Notes: generated by a model not told the origin, from the sequence alone. Shown: positions 25,800 through 34,936, numbered from the stretch's first letter. The stretch is DNA of 55,398 bases from Flavobacteriales bacterium (GCA_947447525.1 CANFJL010000015.1:1-55398), one strand, 5' to 3'. Translations and numbers: made by a program.

Positions 25800-28475
25800 A
25801 TGAAGAAAATGCGGATTTGGAAAATATTAAAATGGGTATTAGGGATAGTACTGGGCTTAATATTGTCTGTCTATTTTTTACTTTATTTTTTTAAAAATGA
25901 AATCTGTGATGCGGTTATTGCTGAGGTAAATAAAGAATTACAAGTACCTATTCATTATTCTTCTGTTGATTTGGCTTTCTGGGGCTCCTTTCCTCACCTC
26001 TCCATTGATTTAAATAATGTCTATATAAAAGACGCCTTTCCAAATAAAAAACCTGCAGATACTTTATTGTATTCCGAAAGAATTAGAATGGAATTTAATC
26101 CAATTGATTTGTGGAATAAAAAATATGAAATTCAAGTGTTAGATATTTCCAAAGGCACTCTTAAGATTAAAATTGACAAGAATGGTGATGGTAATTATAA
26201 TATTATGAAACCCTCTAATGAGGATCCTTCCACACCATTCAACTTACAACTTAAAAAAATTGCAGTTAATGATTTGCGATTAAGTTATCACAATAAAAGT
26301 ACCGCCCAATACTATAAAACAAGGATGACGGCCGCTACATTATCAGGCGACTTTTCCTCAGATAAATATACGGTTCGTGCTGATGGTGATTTATTTGTAG
26401 TGAAAGCAAAGAGTGGGAAAATAGCCTTGCTTTCAAATAAAAATTTAAAATTCGGGCTGGATGTTCTTGTCGATGACCGACTTGGCACTGTGCGGCTTCC
26501 CAAAGCAAAAATTGATATGGAAGGCTTGCCGTTTTTAATAGATGGTATAGTAACAAAAGACAGTTTAAATTTCAGTGTAAAATCAAAGGATATTTTATTA
26601 AAAGATCTTGTAAACAAGTTATCATTAGACGCTACAGAAGATATAGATAAGTTTCACGGGGATGGTAAGATTTATTTCAATTTGGGAATCCACGGAGCAC
26701 TTGCGCCAACCGCACCTACTATCATGGCTTGTGATTTTGGAATAGTCAATGGGTCTTTAACGGAGCCCACTCGACATTTAAAAGTAAGCGACATCAATTT
26801 AAAAGGGAACTATAACAATGAAGGGGGCGCTGAAAAAGAATTCCTAAGTTTAGAAAAAATAACTTTTAGAACAGCCGGCGGTCCTTTCAATGCTAATTTA
26901 TTAATCAAATCATTTTTAAATCCTCAAATTGATGGCAGAGCATCGGGGAACATTGATTTGTCAATTGCTCATGCGATTTTTAGATTTCCATATGTTGAGC
27001 GTTTGGTAGGAAAAGTCAAACTTAAAGCAGATTTTTCTATGCGCACAGATCCTAAGCAAAGCGATTTAGTTTTTAACACTTGCGATGGCGCGGTGCAAAT
27101 GCGCAATGTATGGTGTAAATTAAAAGAAGATAAACGCACCTTTGAAAACATCAATGGGGATATTTATCTTAGAGGTAGTGAGGCTGGAATTGAGGGCGCT
27201 AGTTTAAAAGTAGGTAAAACAGATTTGCTGATTGATGGAGTTTTTAAAAACATTTATGCTTACATGAATGGCAAAGGCGCGCTTACCACTCAAATTAGTA
27301 TTGATAGTGACTTCATACGAGTAGAAGATTTAGGCACCACCACCAAAGCTGAAAAATTAGAAGAAAGTCGTGTGTTTGCTCTTCCGGATGATATTAATGG
27401 AGAAGTAAATTTAACCGTGGGCTCTTTGAAATATGACAAACATCGTTTTAATCATATTTTGGGTACCATGAAAATTCAAAATAGAAGACTTCATTTCCCT
27501 CAAATTAGTTTGGTTAATGCTGATGCTTTAATCAGCGGAGCATTAATAATAGAAGAAAAGACCCCTGAAATTTTTAGTATTACGGCACAAGTTGCTAGTA
27601 AAAACCTGCAATTCAAACCCTTATTTAAAGAATGGGATAATTTTGAGCAATCCGTAATTACCGATCAAAACATTTCAGGTAAAGCAGAGGCGAACCTAGC
27701 TTTTTACGCTCCTTTTGATTTGAGGTCAGGAATTATTATGAAATCAATTGATTCAAGATTAGATTTGAAAGTATACAATGGACACCTCAAGAATGTGGAT
27801 TCCTTTGATGCAATTATTGAAAGTATGCGCACCAATACAGGTAAATTATTAATAGGCAAGAAAAATATCGATCAATTAGAGAAGAAATTAAAAGACATTT
27901 CATTTGAAACACTTGAGAATTGCATCATTATTCGAAATGGCGGACTTGAAATCCCTAAGATGCACATTGCCTCTTCGGCCTTAGATATCGACCTTGCGGG
28001 AACGCATGATTTTGATAATAATATTGATTATAGATTTGGATTTAGATTCAGAGATTTATTAATTCAGGAAAGAGATGCAGCATTTGGAGAAGTTGTAGAT
28101 GATGAGACAGGTCTTAGAATTTTTATGAGAATGTATGGAACTCTAGACAAACCACTTATAGAGTGGGATAAAACTGCTAAAAAAGAACAGGGTAAACAAA
28201 ATAGGGAACAAGCTTTATCTGACTCAAAAGGGATATTAAAAGCAGAATTTGGTTTGTTCAAGGGAGACACAACCGTTAAGAATTATGTTCCTAAAGAAGT
28301 CCCGAAAGAATCATTAAAAATAAAATTTGGTCCTGCAACGCAAGAAGAATTTGAAGAAGAGAAAAAACAAAAGAAGGATTCAAAATTGAAAAAAACCTTA
28401 AAAAACTGGAAAGAAGAACAAGAGAAAAATGGTGGCGATCAATTTTCTGTTGGGAAAGGTAAGGGCCATGAATAA
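25800..28475 (+). CDS. AsmA-like inner-membrane/periplasmic lipid-bridge protein
   Basis: An 891-residue protein of the AsmA superfamily, which forms long bridge-like structures linked to lipid transport between membranes. One N-terminal transmembrane helix (residues about 7-31, ILKWVLGIVLGLILSVYFLL) anchors it, and the next segment HYSSVDLAFWGSFPHLSIDL is the AsmA N-terminal signature. The rest is repeated beta-strand sequence, with the conserved late AsmA-like block around FGFRFRDLLIQ. The final 90 residues are rich in Lys/Glu (KKQKKDSKLKKTLKNWKEEQ) and look disordered. It is followed 35 nt later by recO. The exact cargo is unknown. Confidence 0.85.
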   Translation: MKKMRIWKILKWVLGIVLGLILSVYFLLYFFKNEICDAVIAEVNKELQVPIHYSSVDLAFWGSFPHLSIDLNNVYIKDAFPNKKPADTLLYSERIRMEFNPIDLWNKKYEIQVLDISKGTLKIKIDKNGDGNYNIMKPSNEDPSTPFNLQLKKIAVNDLRLSYHNKSTAQYYKTRMTAATLSGDFSSDKYTVRADGDLFVVKAKSGKIALLSNKNLKFGLDVLVDDRLGTVRLPKAKIDMEGLPFLIDGIVTKDSLNFSVKSKDILLKDLVNKLSLDATEDIDKFHGDGKIYFNLGIHGALAPTAPTIMACDFGIVNGSLTEPTRHLKVSDINLKGNYNNEGGAEKEFLSLEKITFRTAGGPFNANLLIKSFLNPQIDGRASGNIDLSIAHAIFRFPYVERLVGKVKLKADFSMRTDPKQSDLVFNTCDGAVQMRNVWCKLKEDKRTFENINGDIYLRGSEAGIEGASLKVGKTDLLIDGVFKNIYAYMNGKGALTTQISIDSDFIRVEDLGTTTKAEKLEESRVFALPDDINGEVNLTVGSLKYDKHRFNHILGTMKIQNRRLHFPQISLVNADALISGALIIEEKTPEIFSITAQVASKNLQFKPLFKEWDNFEQSVITDQNISGKAEANLAFYAPFDLRSGIIMKSIDSRLDLKVYNGHLKNVDSFDAIIESMRTNTGKLLIGKKNIDQLEKKLKDISFETLENCIIIRNGGLEIPKMHIASSALDIDLAGTHDFDNNIDYRFGFRFRDLLIQERDAAFGEVVDDETGLRIFMRMYGTLDKPLIEWDKTAKKEQGKQNREQALSDSKGILKAEFGLFKGDTTVKNYVPKEVPKESLKIKFGPATQEEFEEEKKQKKDSKLKKTLKNWKEEQEKNGGDQFSVGKGKGHE

Positions 28476-28510
28476 TTTTCTTTCGGCTAAAATTCAGGAT
28501 TAATTTTCAT

Positions 28511-29194
28511 ATGAAATCAAGTGATAAAGGCTTTCTATTGCATCGAATAAGTTATTCAGAAAGTAGCCTCATCCTCGTTTTTTATACCCAAAAAAATGGC
28601 TTAGCAAAATATATTTATAAGGGTGGTAAGAAAAAGAAAATTGCAATGCATCCCTTAGGATTATATGAGATTGCTGCTTTTAAAAGACCTGAAAGTGATT
28701 TGGGTATCATTAGTACTTTACAATGGGAAAACCCCAGCTTAAAGCTATTAGACAAGCCATTAAAAGTTCTTATCTGCTTTTTTTTGAGTGATATTTTGCG
28801 CCAGACACTGAAAGAAGAACAAGCAGATACTGGTTTATTTAATTTTCTTGAAAACGCGATGCAAAACTTAAATACTTCGCAAGATGACAAATCATTTCCT
28901 GTTCAATTTTTAATTGAATTCATACAGCTTTTGGGTTTTGAGCCCCAAACAATGGAGGACCCGAAATTTTTTGACTTAAGTAATGCTGCCTTTTTAACAG
29001 AATCAAGCGGACTACCCAATGAAATTAATGGGCCAATCGTTACTTTTCTTAATGATATGTTTCTAATGGAAGCCTCTGATTTAGAATTACATAAGGAGGC
29101 ACTGCCCATTATATTAAAATATATGAAACTTCATTTGCCCTCTTTTGACAATGAAAAATCATTCGGAATAATAAAAGATATTCTTTACACCTAA
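28511..29194 (+). CDS. recO: DNA repair protein RecO
   Basis: Helps RecR load RecA on SSB-coated single-stranded DNA in RecF-pathway recombination. The 227-residue protein has the N-terminal OB-fold (GFLLHRISYSESSLILVFYT then GLAKYIYKGGKKKK) and a helical C-terminal domain typical of the Bacteroidota form. The family zinc cysteines found in some RecO proteins are not seen. It lies 35 nt after the AsmA-like gene; a weak -7-like TAATTTTC sits just before its ATG, so it may have its own start site. Confidence 0.88.
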   Translation: MKSSDKGFLLHRISYSESSLILVFYTQKNGLAKYIYKGGKKKKIAMHPLGLYEIAAFKRPESDLGIISTLQWENPSLKLLDKPLKVLICFFLSDILRQTLKEEQADTGLFNFLENAMQNLNTSQDDKSFPVQFLIEFIQLLGFEPQTMEDPKFFDLSNAAFLTESSGLPNEINGPIVTFLNDMFLMEASDLELHKEALPIILKYMKLHLPSFDNEKSFGIIKDILYT

Positions 29195-29264
29195 ACCAAA
29201 AAATTATACCAAAGGATTTCCTCCTTTTCTTGAATGGCATTCATTTTAACACATAATTTAAATA

Positions 29265-29365
29265 ATTAGTTCCTCTTTCCGTAACTAATCTTGCTCATTG
29301 TCAGTAAACTTTTTTAATGCTACTTTTTAGAGTTGGAAGTTGAAATGAACATAATAGACTCTAAA
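29265..29365. promoter_or_regulatory. Two inverted repeats upstream of the desaturase promoter
   Basis: ATTAGTT (29265-29271) is mirrored by AACTAAT (29283-29289), and TTTAGAGT (29326-29333) by ACTCTAAA (29358-29365). They lie between recO and the desaturase -33 box. The first may be a weak recO terminator; the second ends 11 nt before the -33 box and could be an operator. The 228-bp spacer holds no ORF. Confidence 0.35.
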
Positions 29366-29376
29366 TCGTTTTGTTA

Positions 29377-29406
29377 TTGTCAATCGGACACTTTTTAGTA
29401 ATTTTG
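29377..29406 (+). promoter_or_regulatory. Bacteroidota-type promoter of the desaturase gene
   Basis: TTG (29377-29379), a 19-nt spacer, then TAATTTTG (29399-29406): a full match to the -33/-7 consensus TTG-N19-TAnnTTTG. The start codon is 16 nt downstream of the box. Confidence 0.78.
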
Positions 29407-29422
29407 CATTTAAACTATTATT

Positions 29423-30532
29423 ATGTTATATAAAAACATCACTTTTGAAAAAGGACACAATGAAGAATTTTATAAAGTGTTGCGCCAGAGGGTTAATCAA
29501 TATTTCAAATCCAAAAATATTTCTAGGAATGCTAATTTTAGCATGGTAATTAAGTCAATTTTTATGTTGACGCTTTACATAACTCCCTTAGTTTTTTTAT
29601 TAACTTGTGAATTAAATGTATGGCAAACACTAGGCTTGTGGTTGGTAATGGGTTTTGGGATGGCGGGAATAGGCTTATCCATCATGCATGATGCAAATCA
29701 TGGTGCCTACTCAAAAAATGAAAAAATCAATGGCATTATCGGAAAAGTGATGATTATTATCGGAGGAAACCATACAAATTGGAAAATCCAACACAATGTG
29801 CTTCATCATACATACACTAATATAACTGGTTTGGATGAAGATATTAATCCTCCTGCCTCTTTCTTAAGATTTTCGCCTAATACACCAAGAATTCCAATAC
29901 ACCGTTTTCAATATTTATATGCTTGGTTTTTTTATGGTTTGATGACTTTAGTATGGTTTGTAAATAAAGATTATTCTCAAGCAAATCGCTATAAAAAAAT
30001 GGGCTTAATCGAGACTCAAGGGATAACTTATGCGCAACACATGACTTTTATTATTGTAAGTAAAGTCATTTTTGCCTTTATTTTCTTGGCGCTTCCTTTT
30101 TGGTTGGCAACAGCCCCGTGGTACATTACAATCATTGGTTTCTTATTAATGCAATTTGTTTCTGGATTAACGCTTGGTGCTATTTTTCAGCCAGCTCATG
30201 TTGTTCCAACTTCCAATTATCCAATGCCAGATGATTCTGGAAATGTTCACGCAGATTGGGCAGTAAGTCAGCTTTATAACACGGCCAATTTTGCCCCAAA
30301 AGCGCCATTGTTTTCATGGTATGTGGGAGGTTTGAATTATCAAGTTGAACATCATTTATTTCCAAATATTTGTCATGTTCACTACAAAAAACTATCAAAA
30401 ATTGTAAGTCAAACAGCGCATGAGTTTAAATTACCCTACTACTCCAATAAAACATTTTTATCTGCTCTAGTAGAGCATACAAAAATGCTTAAGCAATTAG
30501 GAAGGTATGATAATGCTCCTGCAATTCACTAA
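29423..30532 (+). CDS. Membrane fatty-acid desaturase (acyl-lipid/acyl-CoA type)
   Basis: A di-iron desaturase that inserts a cis double bond in acyl chains, important for membrane fluidity. The 369-residue protein has three histidine boxes: H89-DAN-H93, H124-NVL-H128-H129 and Q307-VEHH (307-311). The Q in the third box is typical of front-end-type desaturases; the fused cytochrome b5 domain of eukaryotic forms is absent. About four hydrophobic helices flank the boxes (VIKSIFMLTLYITPLVFLL, FAFIFLALPFWLA and others). It has a strong own promoter with inverted repeats upstream, so regulation is likely, possibly by temperature or lipid state (inference). A YjbR gene follows 6 nt later. Confidence 0.92.
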   Translation: MLYKNITFEKGHNEEFYKVLRQRVNQYFKSKNISRNANFSMVIKSIFMLTLYITPLVFLLTCELNVWQTLGLWLVMGFGMAGIGLSIMHDANHGAYSKNEKINGIIGKVMIIIGGNHTNWKIQHNVLHHTYTNITGLDEDINPPASFLRFSPNTPRIPIHRFQYLYAWFFYGLMTLVWFVNKDYSQANRYKKMGLIETQGITYAQHMTFIIVSKVIFAFIFLALPFWLATAPWYITIIGFLLMQFVSGLTLGAIFQPAHVVPTSNYPMPDDSGNVHADWAVSQLYNTANFAPKAPLFSWYVGGLNYQVEHHLFPNICHVHYKKLSKIVSQTAHEFKLPYYSNKTFLSALVEHTKMLKQLGRYDNAPAIH

Positions 30533-30538
30533 ATAATT

Positions 30539-30892
30539 ATGTTCCTAGATGAGTTGCGAGAATTCTGTTTAAGCAGAAAAGGAGCTACGGAGCATTTTCC
30601 ATTTGATCAAAACACACTCGTATTTAAAGTAGGCAATAAAATGTTTGCCTTAATGGATGTTGAGCATTTTGAAGGAATTGCTTTGAAATGTGATCCAGAA
30701 TATGCACAAATACTTAGGGCTGAATATAGCGCCATAAGTGGAGCATTTCACATGAATAAAGTGCATTGGAATAGTGTTGAGATAGGAGGAGATGTCGACG
30801 ATCAATTGTTGCGCCAGTTAATTCAAGACTCCTATAACTTAGTTTTTGATAATTTAACTAAAAAAATCAAAAATGAAATTGAGGTGGGATAA
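30539..30892 (+). CDS. MmcQ/YjbR family protein
   Basis: A 117-residue cytoplasmic protein of the MmcQ/YjbR family (double-wing fold, often called DNA-binding, function not settled). The N-terminus has FCLSRKGATEHFPFDQNTLV, the middle KMFALMDV, and the end HWNSVEIGGDVDD with LIQDSYNLVFDNL, the standard family pattern. It starts 6 nt after the desaturase stop and overlaps the S4-domain gene by 20 nt, so it is likely co-transcribed. Confidence 0.88.
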   Translation: MFLDELREFCLSRKGATEHFPFDQNTLVFKVGNKMFALMDVEHFEGIALKCDPEYAQILRAEYSAISGAFHMNKVHWNSVEIGGDVDDQLLRQLIQDSYNLVFDNLTKKIKNEIEVG

Positions 30893-31247
30893 GTTTCTTT
30901 GGTGTGTCAGAATCTGTAAAACGCGTTCCATGGCGGCCGAGATTTTATCTAAAGGTCGTATAAAAATCAATCAAGTTCAAGTCAAACCATCTAAGGAAGT
31001 CTTTATTGGAGACCATATCTATTATCATAAAAACACCGCTGTATTTACTTATAAAGTTGTTGGTTTAATTGATAAAAGAGTAGGCGCCCCTCTCGTAAAA
31101 GAGTATATAATTGACCTTACAACGATGGAGGAGATTGAGAAGTATAAGAATTATCAAGACGCCCAAAAAAATTATAGAAATAATGGCGATGGAAAACCTT
31201 CTAAAAAAGACCGACGAGATTTAGAGGGTTTTTTCGAAATCAATTAG
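30873..31247 (+). CDS. S4-domain RNA-binding protein (Hsp15-like)
   Basis: A 124-residue protein with an N-terminal S4 RNA-binding domain (MKLRWDKFLWCVRICKTRSM, AEILSKGRIKINQVQVKPS) like heat-shock protein 15, which in E. coli rescues stalled 50S subunits with attached peptidyl-tRNA. The C-terminal tail is basic and charged (QKNYRNNGDGKPSKKDRRDL). The gene overlaps the YjbR stop by 20 nt, implying coupled translation. The ribosome-rescue role is inferred from the family. Confidence 0.87.
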   Translation: MKLRWDKFLWCVRICKTRSMAAEILSKGRIKINQVQVKPSKEVFIGDHIYYHKNTAVFTYKVVGLIDKRVGAPLVKEYIIDLTTMEEIEKYKNYQDAQKNYRNNGDGKPSKKDRRDLEGFFEIN

Positions 31248-31293
31248 TGGGTATAATTTATCATCACGTAATCCTAAATGATTAACTTTAAGG

Positions 31294-32334
31294 ATGAAGA
31301 AATTTTCAAGAAGAAGCTTTATTCCTTTTGTTGGAGCACTACTTGTAGCGCCTTCTATGGTGTCTTTTTCATCAAAACCTTCTCTTCCTTCGTTGCCCAA
31401 TAAATTAAAACCAAAAGCTTTAAAAAAAGGCGAAACCATTGGCCTATGTGCTAGTGCTGGTGCCATACACGATGTAAATGACATCACTACTTTTATCCAA
31501 GTGTTAAAAGAACATGGTTTTGAGGTTAAAGAAGGAGTGAATGCACGCACTAAATTTGGCTATTTCTCAGCAGATGATCAACTTCGTGCTGCTGAATTTA
31601 TGGAGATGATTTGCGACACAAGTATTAAAGCTATATTTTTTACTAGAGGTGGTTGGGGCTGTGCTCGAATATTGCCCTTACTTGATTTTGATCTAATTCA
31701 AAAAAACCCAAAAATTATAATGGGCTTTAGTGATATCTCTTCGCTGTTGAATGCGATTACTGTTAAGACCGGCTTAATAACTTTCCATGGCCCCAATGGA
31801 AATGCAACTTGGAATGAATTTAGCTGGAGATCAATTGATGAGGTACTTTCAAATGCCACTCCATTTTTATACCATACACCTGTTTTACCTTTAATTGATA
31901 CACCCCCAACTACTATTGTTGCTGGTAAGGCAGAAGGAGAATTATTCGGGGGGAATTTAAGTGTTATGACGGGTTTACTTGGAAGTGAATATTTACCCGA
32001 TTGGAAGGGCAAGATTCTTTTTTTTGAGGAAGTTCTAGAAGAGCCTTATCGAATTGATCGGATGCTTACTCAATGGAAGTTGAATGGAGTTTTTGATCAA
32101 GTCAATGGCATAGTTTTAGGACAATTTCGAAAGTGCTTACCAGAAGAACCAGCATGGTCTTTTTCATTAATGGAAGTACTTGTTCAACATTTTGGTAATT
32201 TAAAAATTCCTGTTTATGCTGGATTTTTAATGGGTCATGTGAAAAATAAACATTCAATTCCAATCGGTGCTCCAATTGTATTTGATTCTGTTGATGGGAC
32301 GATTCAATTATTAGAAGCCGCCGTTCTTGCATAA
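31294..32334 (+). CDS. Tat-exported LD-carboxypeptidase (peptidase S66)
   Basis: Removes the terminal D-alanine from muropeptides during peptidoglycan recycling. The 346-residue protein carries a twin-arginine signal (FSRRSFIPFVGALLVAP; R6-R7), so it is probably exported folded. S66 catalytic residues are visible: S146 in IIMGFSDISSL, E245/E246 in ILFFEEVLEEPYRIDRML and H315 in GFLMGHVKNKHSIP. Most LdcA enzymes are cytoplasmic, so an exported form would act on the sacculus or its turnover fragments instead. A weak -7-like TAACTTTA lies 3 nt before the ATG. Confidence 0.88.
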   Translation: MKKFSRRSFIPFVGALLVAPSMVSFSSKPSLPSLPNKLKPKALKKGETIGLCASAGAIHDVNDITTFIQVLKEHGFEVKEGVNARTKFGYFSADDQLRAAEFMEMICDTSIKAIFFTRGGWGCARILPLLDFDLIQKNPKIIMGFSDISSLLNAITVKTGLITFHGPNGNATWNEFSWRSIDEVLSNATPFLYHTPVLPLIDTPPTTIVAGKAEGELFGGNLSVMTGLLGSEYLPDWKGKILFFEEVLEEPYRIDRMLTQWKLNGVFDQVNGIVLGQFRKCLPEEPAWSFSLMEVLVQHFGNLKIPVYAGFLMGHVKNKHSIPIGAPIVFDSVDGTIQLLEAAVLA

Positions 32335-32403
32335 CAATCATTTAAGTTTTTTTCTTCGAGAATGCTTTTGAGTCAATCAACTCCAACAGTCCGACTTTTT
32401 ACT

Positions 32404-32411
32404 TAATTTTG
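32404..32411 (+). promoter_or_regulatory. -7 box (TAATTTTG) of hutI
   Basis: Exact TAnnTTTG match 22 nt before the hutI ATG. No -33 TTG at the standard spacing. Confidence 0.45.
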
Positions 32412-32433
32412 ATTCATCTTATAAGAAAATTCA

Positions 32434-33660
32434 ATGACAAAAATTCTCATAAAGAATATTAAAGGATTGGTTCAGGCTGGTGAAAATCTTCCTGCCGTGT
32501 TGAAGGGAAAACAAATGTCTTCGCTGCCTATTCTTGAAAATGCTTTTCTAGCGCTAGAAGATGGGGAAGTTATTGATTATGGATTAATGCAGGATTGGCA
32601 AGGAATAACAGACTGGCGCGGTGTGGAAGTTGTTGATGCAGAGGGATCTTTTGTTTTGCCTGCCATGTGTGATGCTCACACACATGCTGTTTTTGCGGCT
32701 TTTCGAGAAGGTGAATTCGTTGACAGGATTCTTGGTCTTTCTTATGAGGAAATAGCTCTCAAAGGAGGGGGAATCTTGAATTCAGCTGATGCTTTAGCAA
32801 ATTTAAGTGAAGATGAACTGTTTGAATTGTCTTGTGATAGGATTAAAAAAATAATAGCAATGGGTACAGGTGCCCTAGAAATTAAATCAGGATATGGACT
32901 TAATGTCGCCTCTGAATTAAAAATACTGCGCGTAATCAAACGCATGAAGTCTTATTTCACAATTCCAATAAAAGCGACATTTTTAGGAGCTCACGCTTTT
33001 CCTATTGCTTATAAATCAGACCAAGCAGCTTATATTTCTTTAATAATAGACGAAATGCTTCCGATAATTGCTGCAGAAGGATTAGCGGATTATATTGATG
33101 TTTTTTGTGAGAGAAATTACTTTTCATTAGAACAAATGCAAGAAATCTTGCGTGCTGGAAAAAAATATGGTTTAATTCCCAAAGTACATGTTAATCAGTT
33201 TTCTATTTTGGGAGGCGTTGCCGCTGCTTGCGATTTGGGTGCTAAATCAGTTGATCATTTAGAGGTTTTGGATGATCATGATATTCTAGCCTTGCAAAAT
33301 AGTACTTGTATACCGACCCTTTTACCTGCCTGTTCTTTTTTTATTGATATTCCATACGGTGATGCAAGAAGGATTCTAGCGGCCGATTTACCTCTTGCCC
33401 TAGCAAGTGATTATAATCCAGGGTCAAGTCCAAATTATAATTTATTTATGGTGTGGTCCCTCGCTTGTGTAAAAATGAAGTTGACACCTGAAGAAGCGTT
33501 TAATGCACTATCAATTAATGCCGCTTATGCAATGGGACTTGAAAATTTTGGCAAAATATTTTTGGGGTATAAAGGAAATATTATTCTAACCAAACAAATC
33601 CCATCATTTTCTTATTTGCCCTATTCTTTTGGTGAAAATAATATAGCAAGGATCTTCTAG
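32434..33660 (+). CDS. hutI: Imidazolonepropionase
   Basis: Hydrolyses imidazolone-5-propionate to formimidoyl-glutamate, third step of histidine degradation. The 408-residue amidohydrolase has the metal-binding CDAHTHAVFAAFREGEF, the substrate segment LKGGGILNSADAL, then TFLGAHAFP, the HVNQF and VDHLEVL motifs and SDYNPGSSPN, which together are diagnostic of HutI. No hutH, hutU or formiminoglutamase gene is near, so the pathway, if complete, is scattered. It has its own -7 box. Confidence 0.93.
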   Translation: MTKILIKNIKGLVQAGENLPAVLKGKQMSSLPILENAFLALEDGEVIDYGLMQDWQGITDWRGVEVVDAEGSFVLPAMCDAHTHAVFAAFREGEFVDRILGLSYEEIALKGGGILNSADALANLSEDELFELSCDRIKKIIAMGTGALEIKSGYGLNVASELKILRVIKRMKSYFTIPIKATFLGAHAFPIAYKSDQAAYISLIIDEMLPIIAAEGLADYIDVFCERNYFSLEQMQEILRAGKKYGLIPKVHVNQFSILGGVAAACDLGAKSVDHLEVLDDHDILALQNSTCIPTLLPACSFFIDIPYGDARRILAADLPLALASDYNPGSSPNYNLFMVWSLACVKMKLTPEEAFNALSINAAYAMGLENFGKIFLGYKGNIILTKQIPSFSYLPYSFGENNIARIF

Positions 33661-33667
33661 AAAACTT

Positions 33668-33675
33668 TAACTTTG
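33668..33675 (+). promoter_or_regulatory. -7 box (TAACTTTG) of the TraB/GumN gene
   Basis: Exact TAnnTTTG match located 7 nt before the ATG at 33683, inside the 22-nt gap after hutI. It would give a message starting at or next to the start codon. No -33 TTG seen. Confidence 0.45.
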
Positions 33676-33682
33676 AGTGATT

Positions 33683-34903
33683 ATGAAGATTATTTTATTT
33701 TTTTGGGTGTTCTTAAGTGTCTTTGGCCTATCGTCACAAAGTGTCCGCACCAATAGCGAGTTACTTTGGGAAATTTCAAGTCCAAATTGCGCAGTAAAGT
33801 CCTATTTATTTGGAACTTTGCACTCTAATGATAAAAGGGTCTTTTACTTGCCAGATTCTGTTTATTATGCCTTGGATCATGCACAAGCGATTTTATTGGA
33901 GACTAATATTTTTGATTATTTTGAAGACATTGATCCACGAGATAATGATGTGATTTTGCTTTTTGATGATAAGGGTAAGCCCTATACAAGTTCAAATTTG
34001 GCGTCTAAAACTGTCTATGGTGATGAGAATGGAATGCCTCAATTCTTAGATGCTTATTTTCAACAATATGCCTTGTTTACAGGTAAAAATATAATTCCAC
34101 TTGAAACCAATCAAGAACAAGTAAACGCCCTAATTGATCTACCAATAAGTGATGAAAATCAATGGGAATCATTGAAAAAAAATAGAAAAAGTAAGGCCTT
34201 GATAGATTTGTATTTGGAAGGAAATTTAAGTGAAATTGATAAATTTATGCGATTGAATTTATCCCAAAATCCAGAAGTATACGAATCCTTGATCATTAAA
34301 AGGAACTATAAAATGCTACGTGTTTTGGATTCTTGCCTAAATAAAAATCAAGCCGTTTTCACAGCGGTTGGCGCTGGACATCTATACGGAGATAAAGGAA
34401 TGATTCAGCTATTGAGAAATAAAGGTTTTAAAGTTAAACAAGTAAGTGCTATTTATTCTGAACTACCGATTAAAGAAAAATCTTCCGTGCGGAAAGTGAA
34501 TAAAGGATATGATTTAATTATCAAGGAAAAAAATGTACTAATTCACTTTCCTGGAGTTCCCAAAGTTACCACACAAGACTGCACGATTAAAGCCATCTAT
34601 CGAGAATTAGGACAGGGAAATACTTATCAAATTGAAGTCATTCCTTATGACACAACCTTGTCCTTTAATACCTATGCTGATATTTATATTGCAAGTCCAG
34701 AAAATTCAACTTACACCTACCAAGAATCACTTGATGGTACTTTGAGTTATTCTGGATTGTCAGATGTCTATCCAGAAGGTTTGCATTGGGTACAATTATT
34801 TACCAATGGAGAATCTTTGCTGATTGCTAAAACCTATGGCGGAAATATGTTCATGAATTCCAATCGACCAAAACAATTTTTTGATAAAATTATCTTTGAA
34901 TAA
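33683..34903 (+). CDS. TraB/GumN family protein
   Basis: A 406-residue exported protein. I chose ATG at 33683, which opens a signal peptide (MKIILFFWVFLSVFGLSSQ); a GTG two codons upstream is less likely. The TraB/GumN core is seen in YLFGTLHSNDKRV, ILLETNIFDYFEDID and the late FTAVGAGHLYGDKG, with the two conserved GxxH/GxxH-like positions (GTLH and GAGH). These may form a metal-dependent hydrolase site; some family members have been called proteases, but the role is not settled. The last 120 residues (from about 285) are beta-rich and not part of the usual TraB core. Confidence 0.82.
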   Translation: MKIILFFWVFLSVFGLSSQSVRTNSELLWEISSPNCAVKSYLFGTLHSNDKRVFYLPDSVYYALDHAQAILLETNIFDYFEDIDPRDNDVILLFDDKGKPYTSSNLASKTVYGDENGMPQFLDAYFQQYALFTGKNIIPLETNQEQVNALIDLPISDENQWESLKKNRKSKALIDLYLEGNLSEIDKFMRLNLSQNPEVYESLIIKRNYKMLRVLDSCLNKNQAVFTAVGAGHLYGDKGMIQLLRNKGFKVKQVSAIYSELPIKEKSSVRKVNKGYDLIIKEKNVLIHFPGVPKVTTQDCTIKAIYRELGQGNTYQIEVIPYDTTLSFNTYADIYIASPENSTYTYQESLDGTLSYSGLSDVYPEGLHWVQLFTNGESLLIAKTYGGNMFMNSNRPKQFFDKIIFE

Positions 34904-34927
34904 CGCTAAATAATATTAAATTTAGCG
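34904..34927. repeat. Inverted repeat between the TraB and DUF4143 genes
   Basis: CGCTAAAT (34904-34911) and ATTTAGCG (34920-34927) are a perfect 8-bp inverted repeat with an 8-nt A/T loop, beginning right after the TraB stop and ending 9 nt before the next ATG. It could be a weak hairpin terminator (no T-run) or an operator. Confidence 0.5.
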
Positions 34928-34936
34928 AAAAACAAC

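Noticed and set aside
11029..29342. 14-nt match (CAACTTCCAACTCT and its complement) at 11029-11042 and 29329-29342
   Set aside because: A shared 14-mer is expected several times by chance in an AT-rich 55-kb window, and one copy is in low-complexity sequence.
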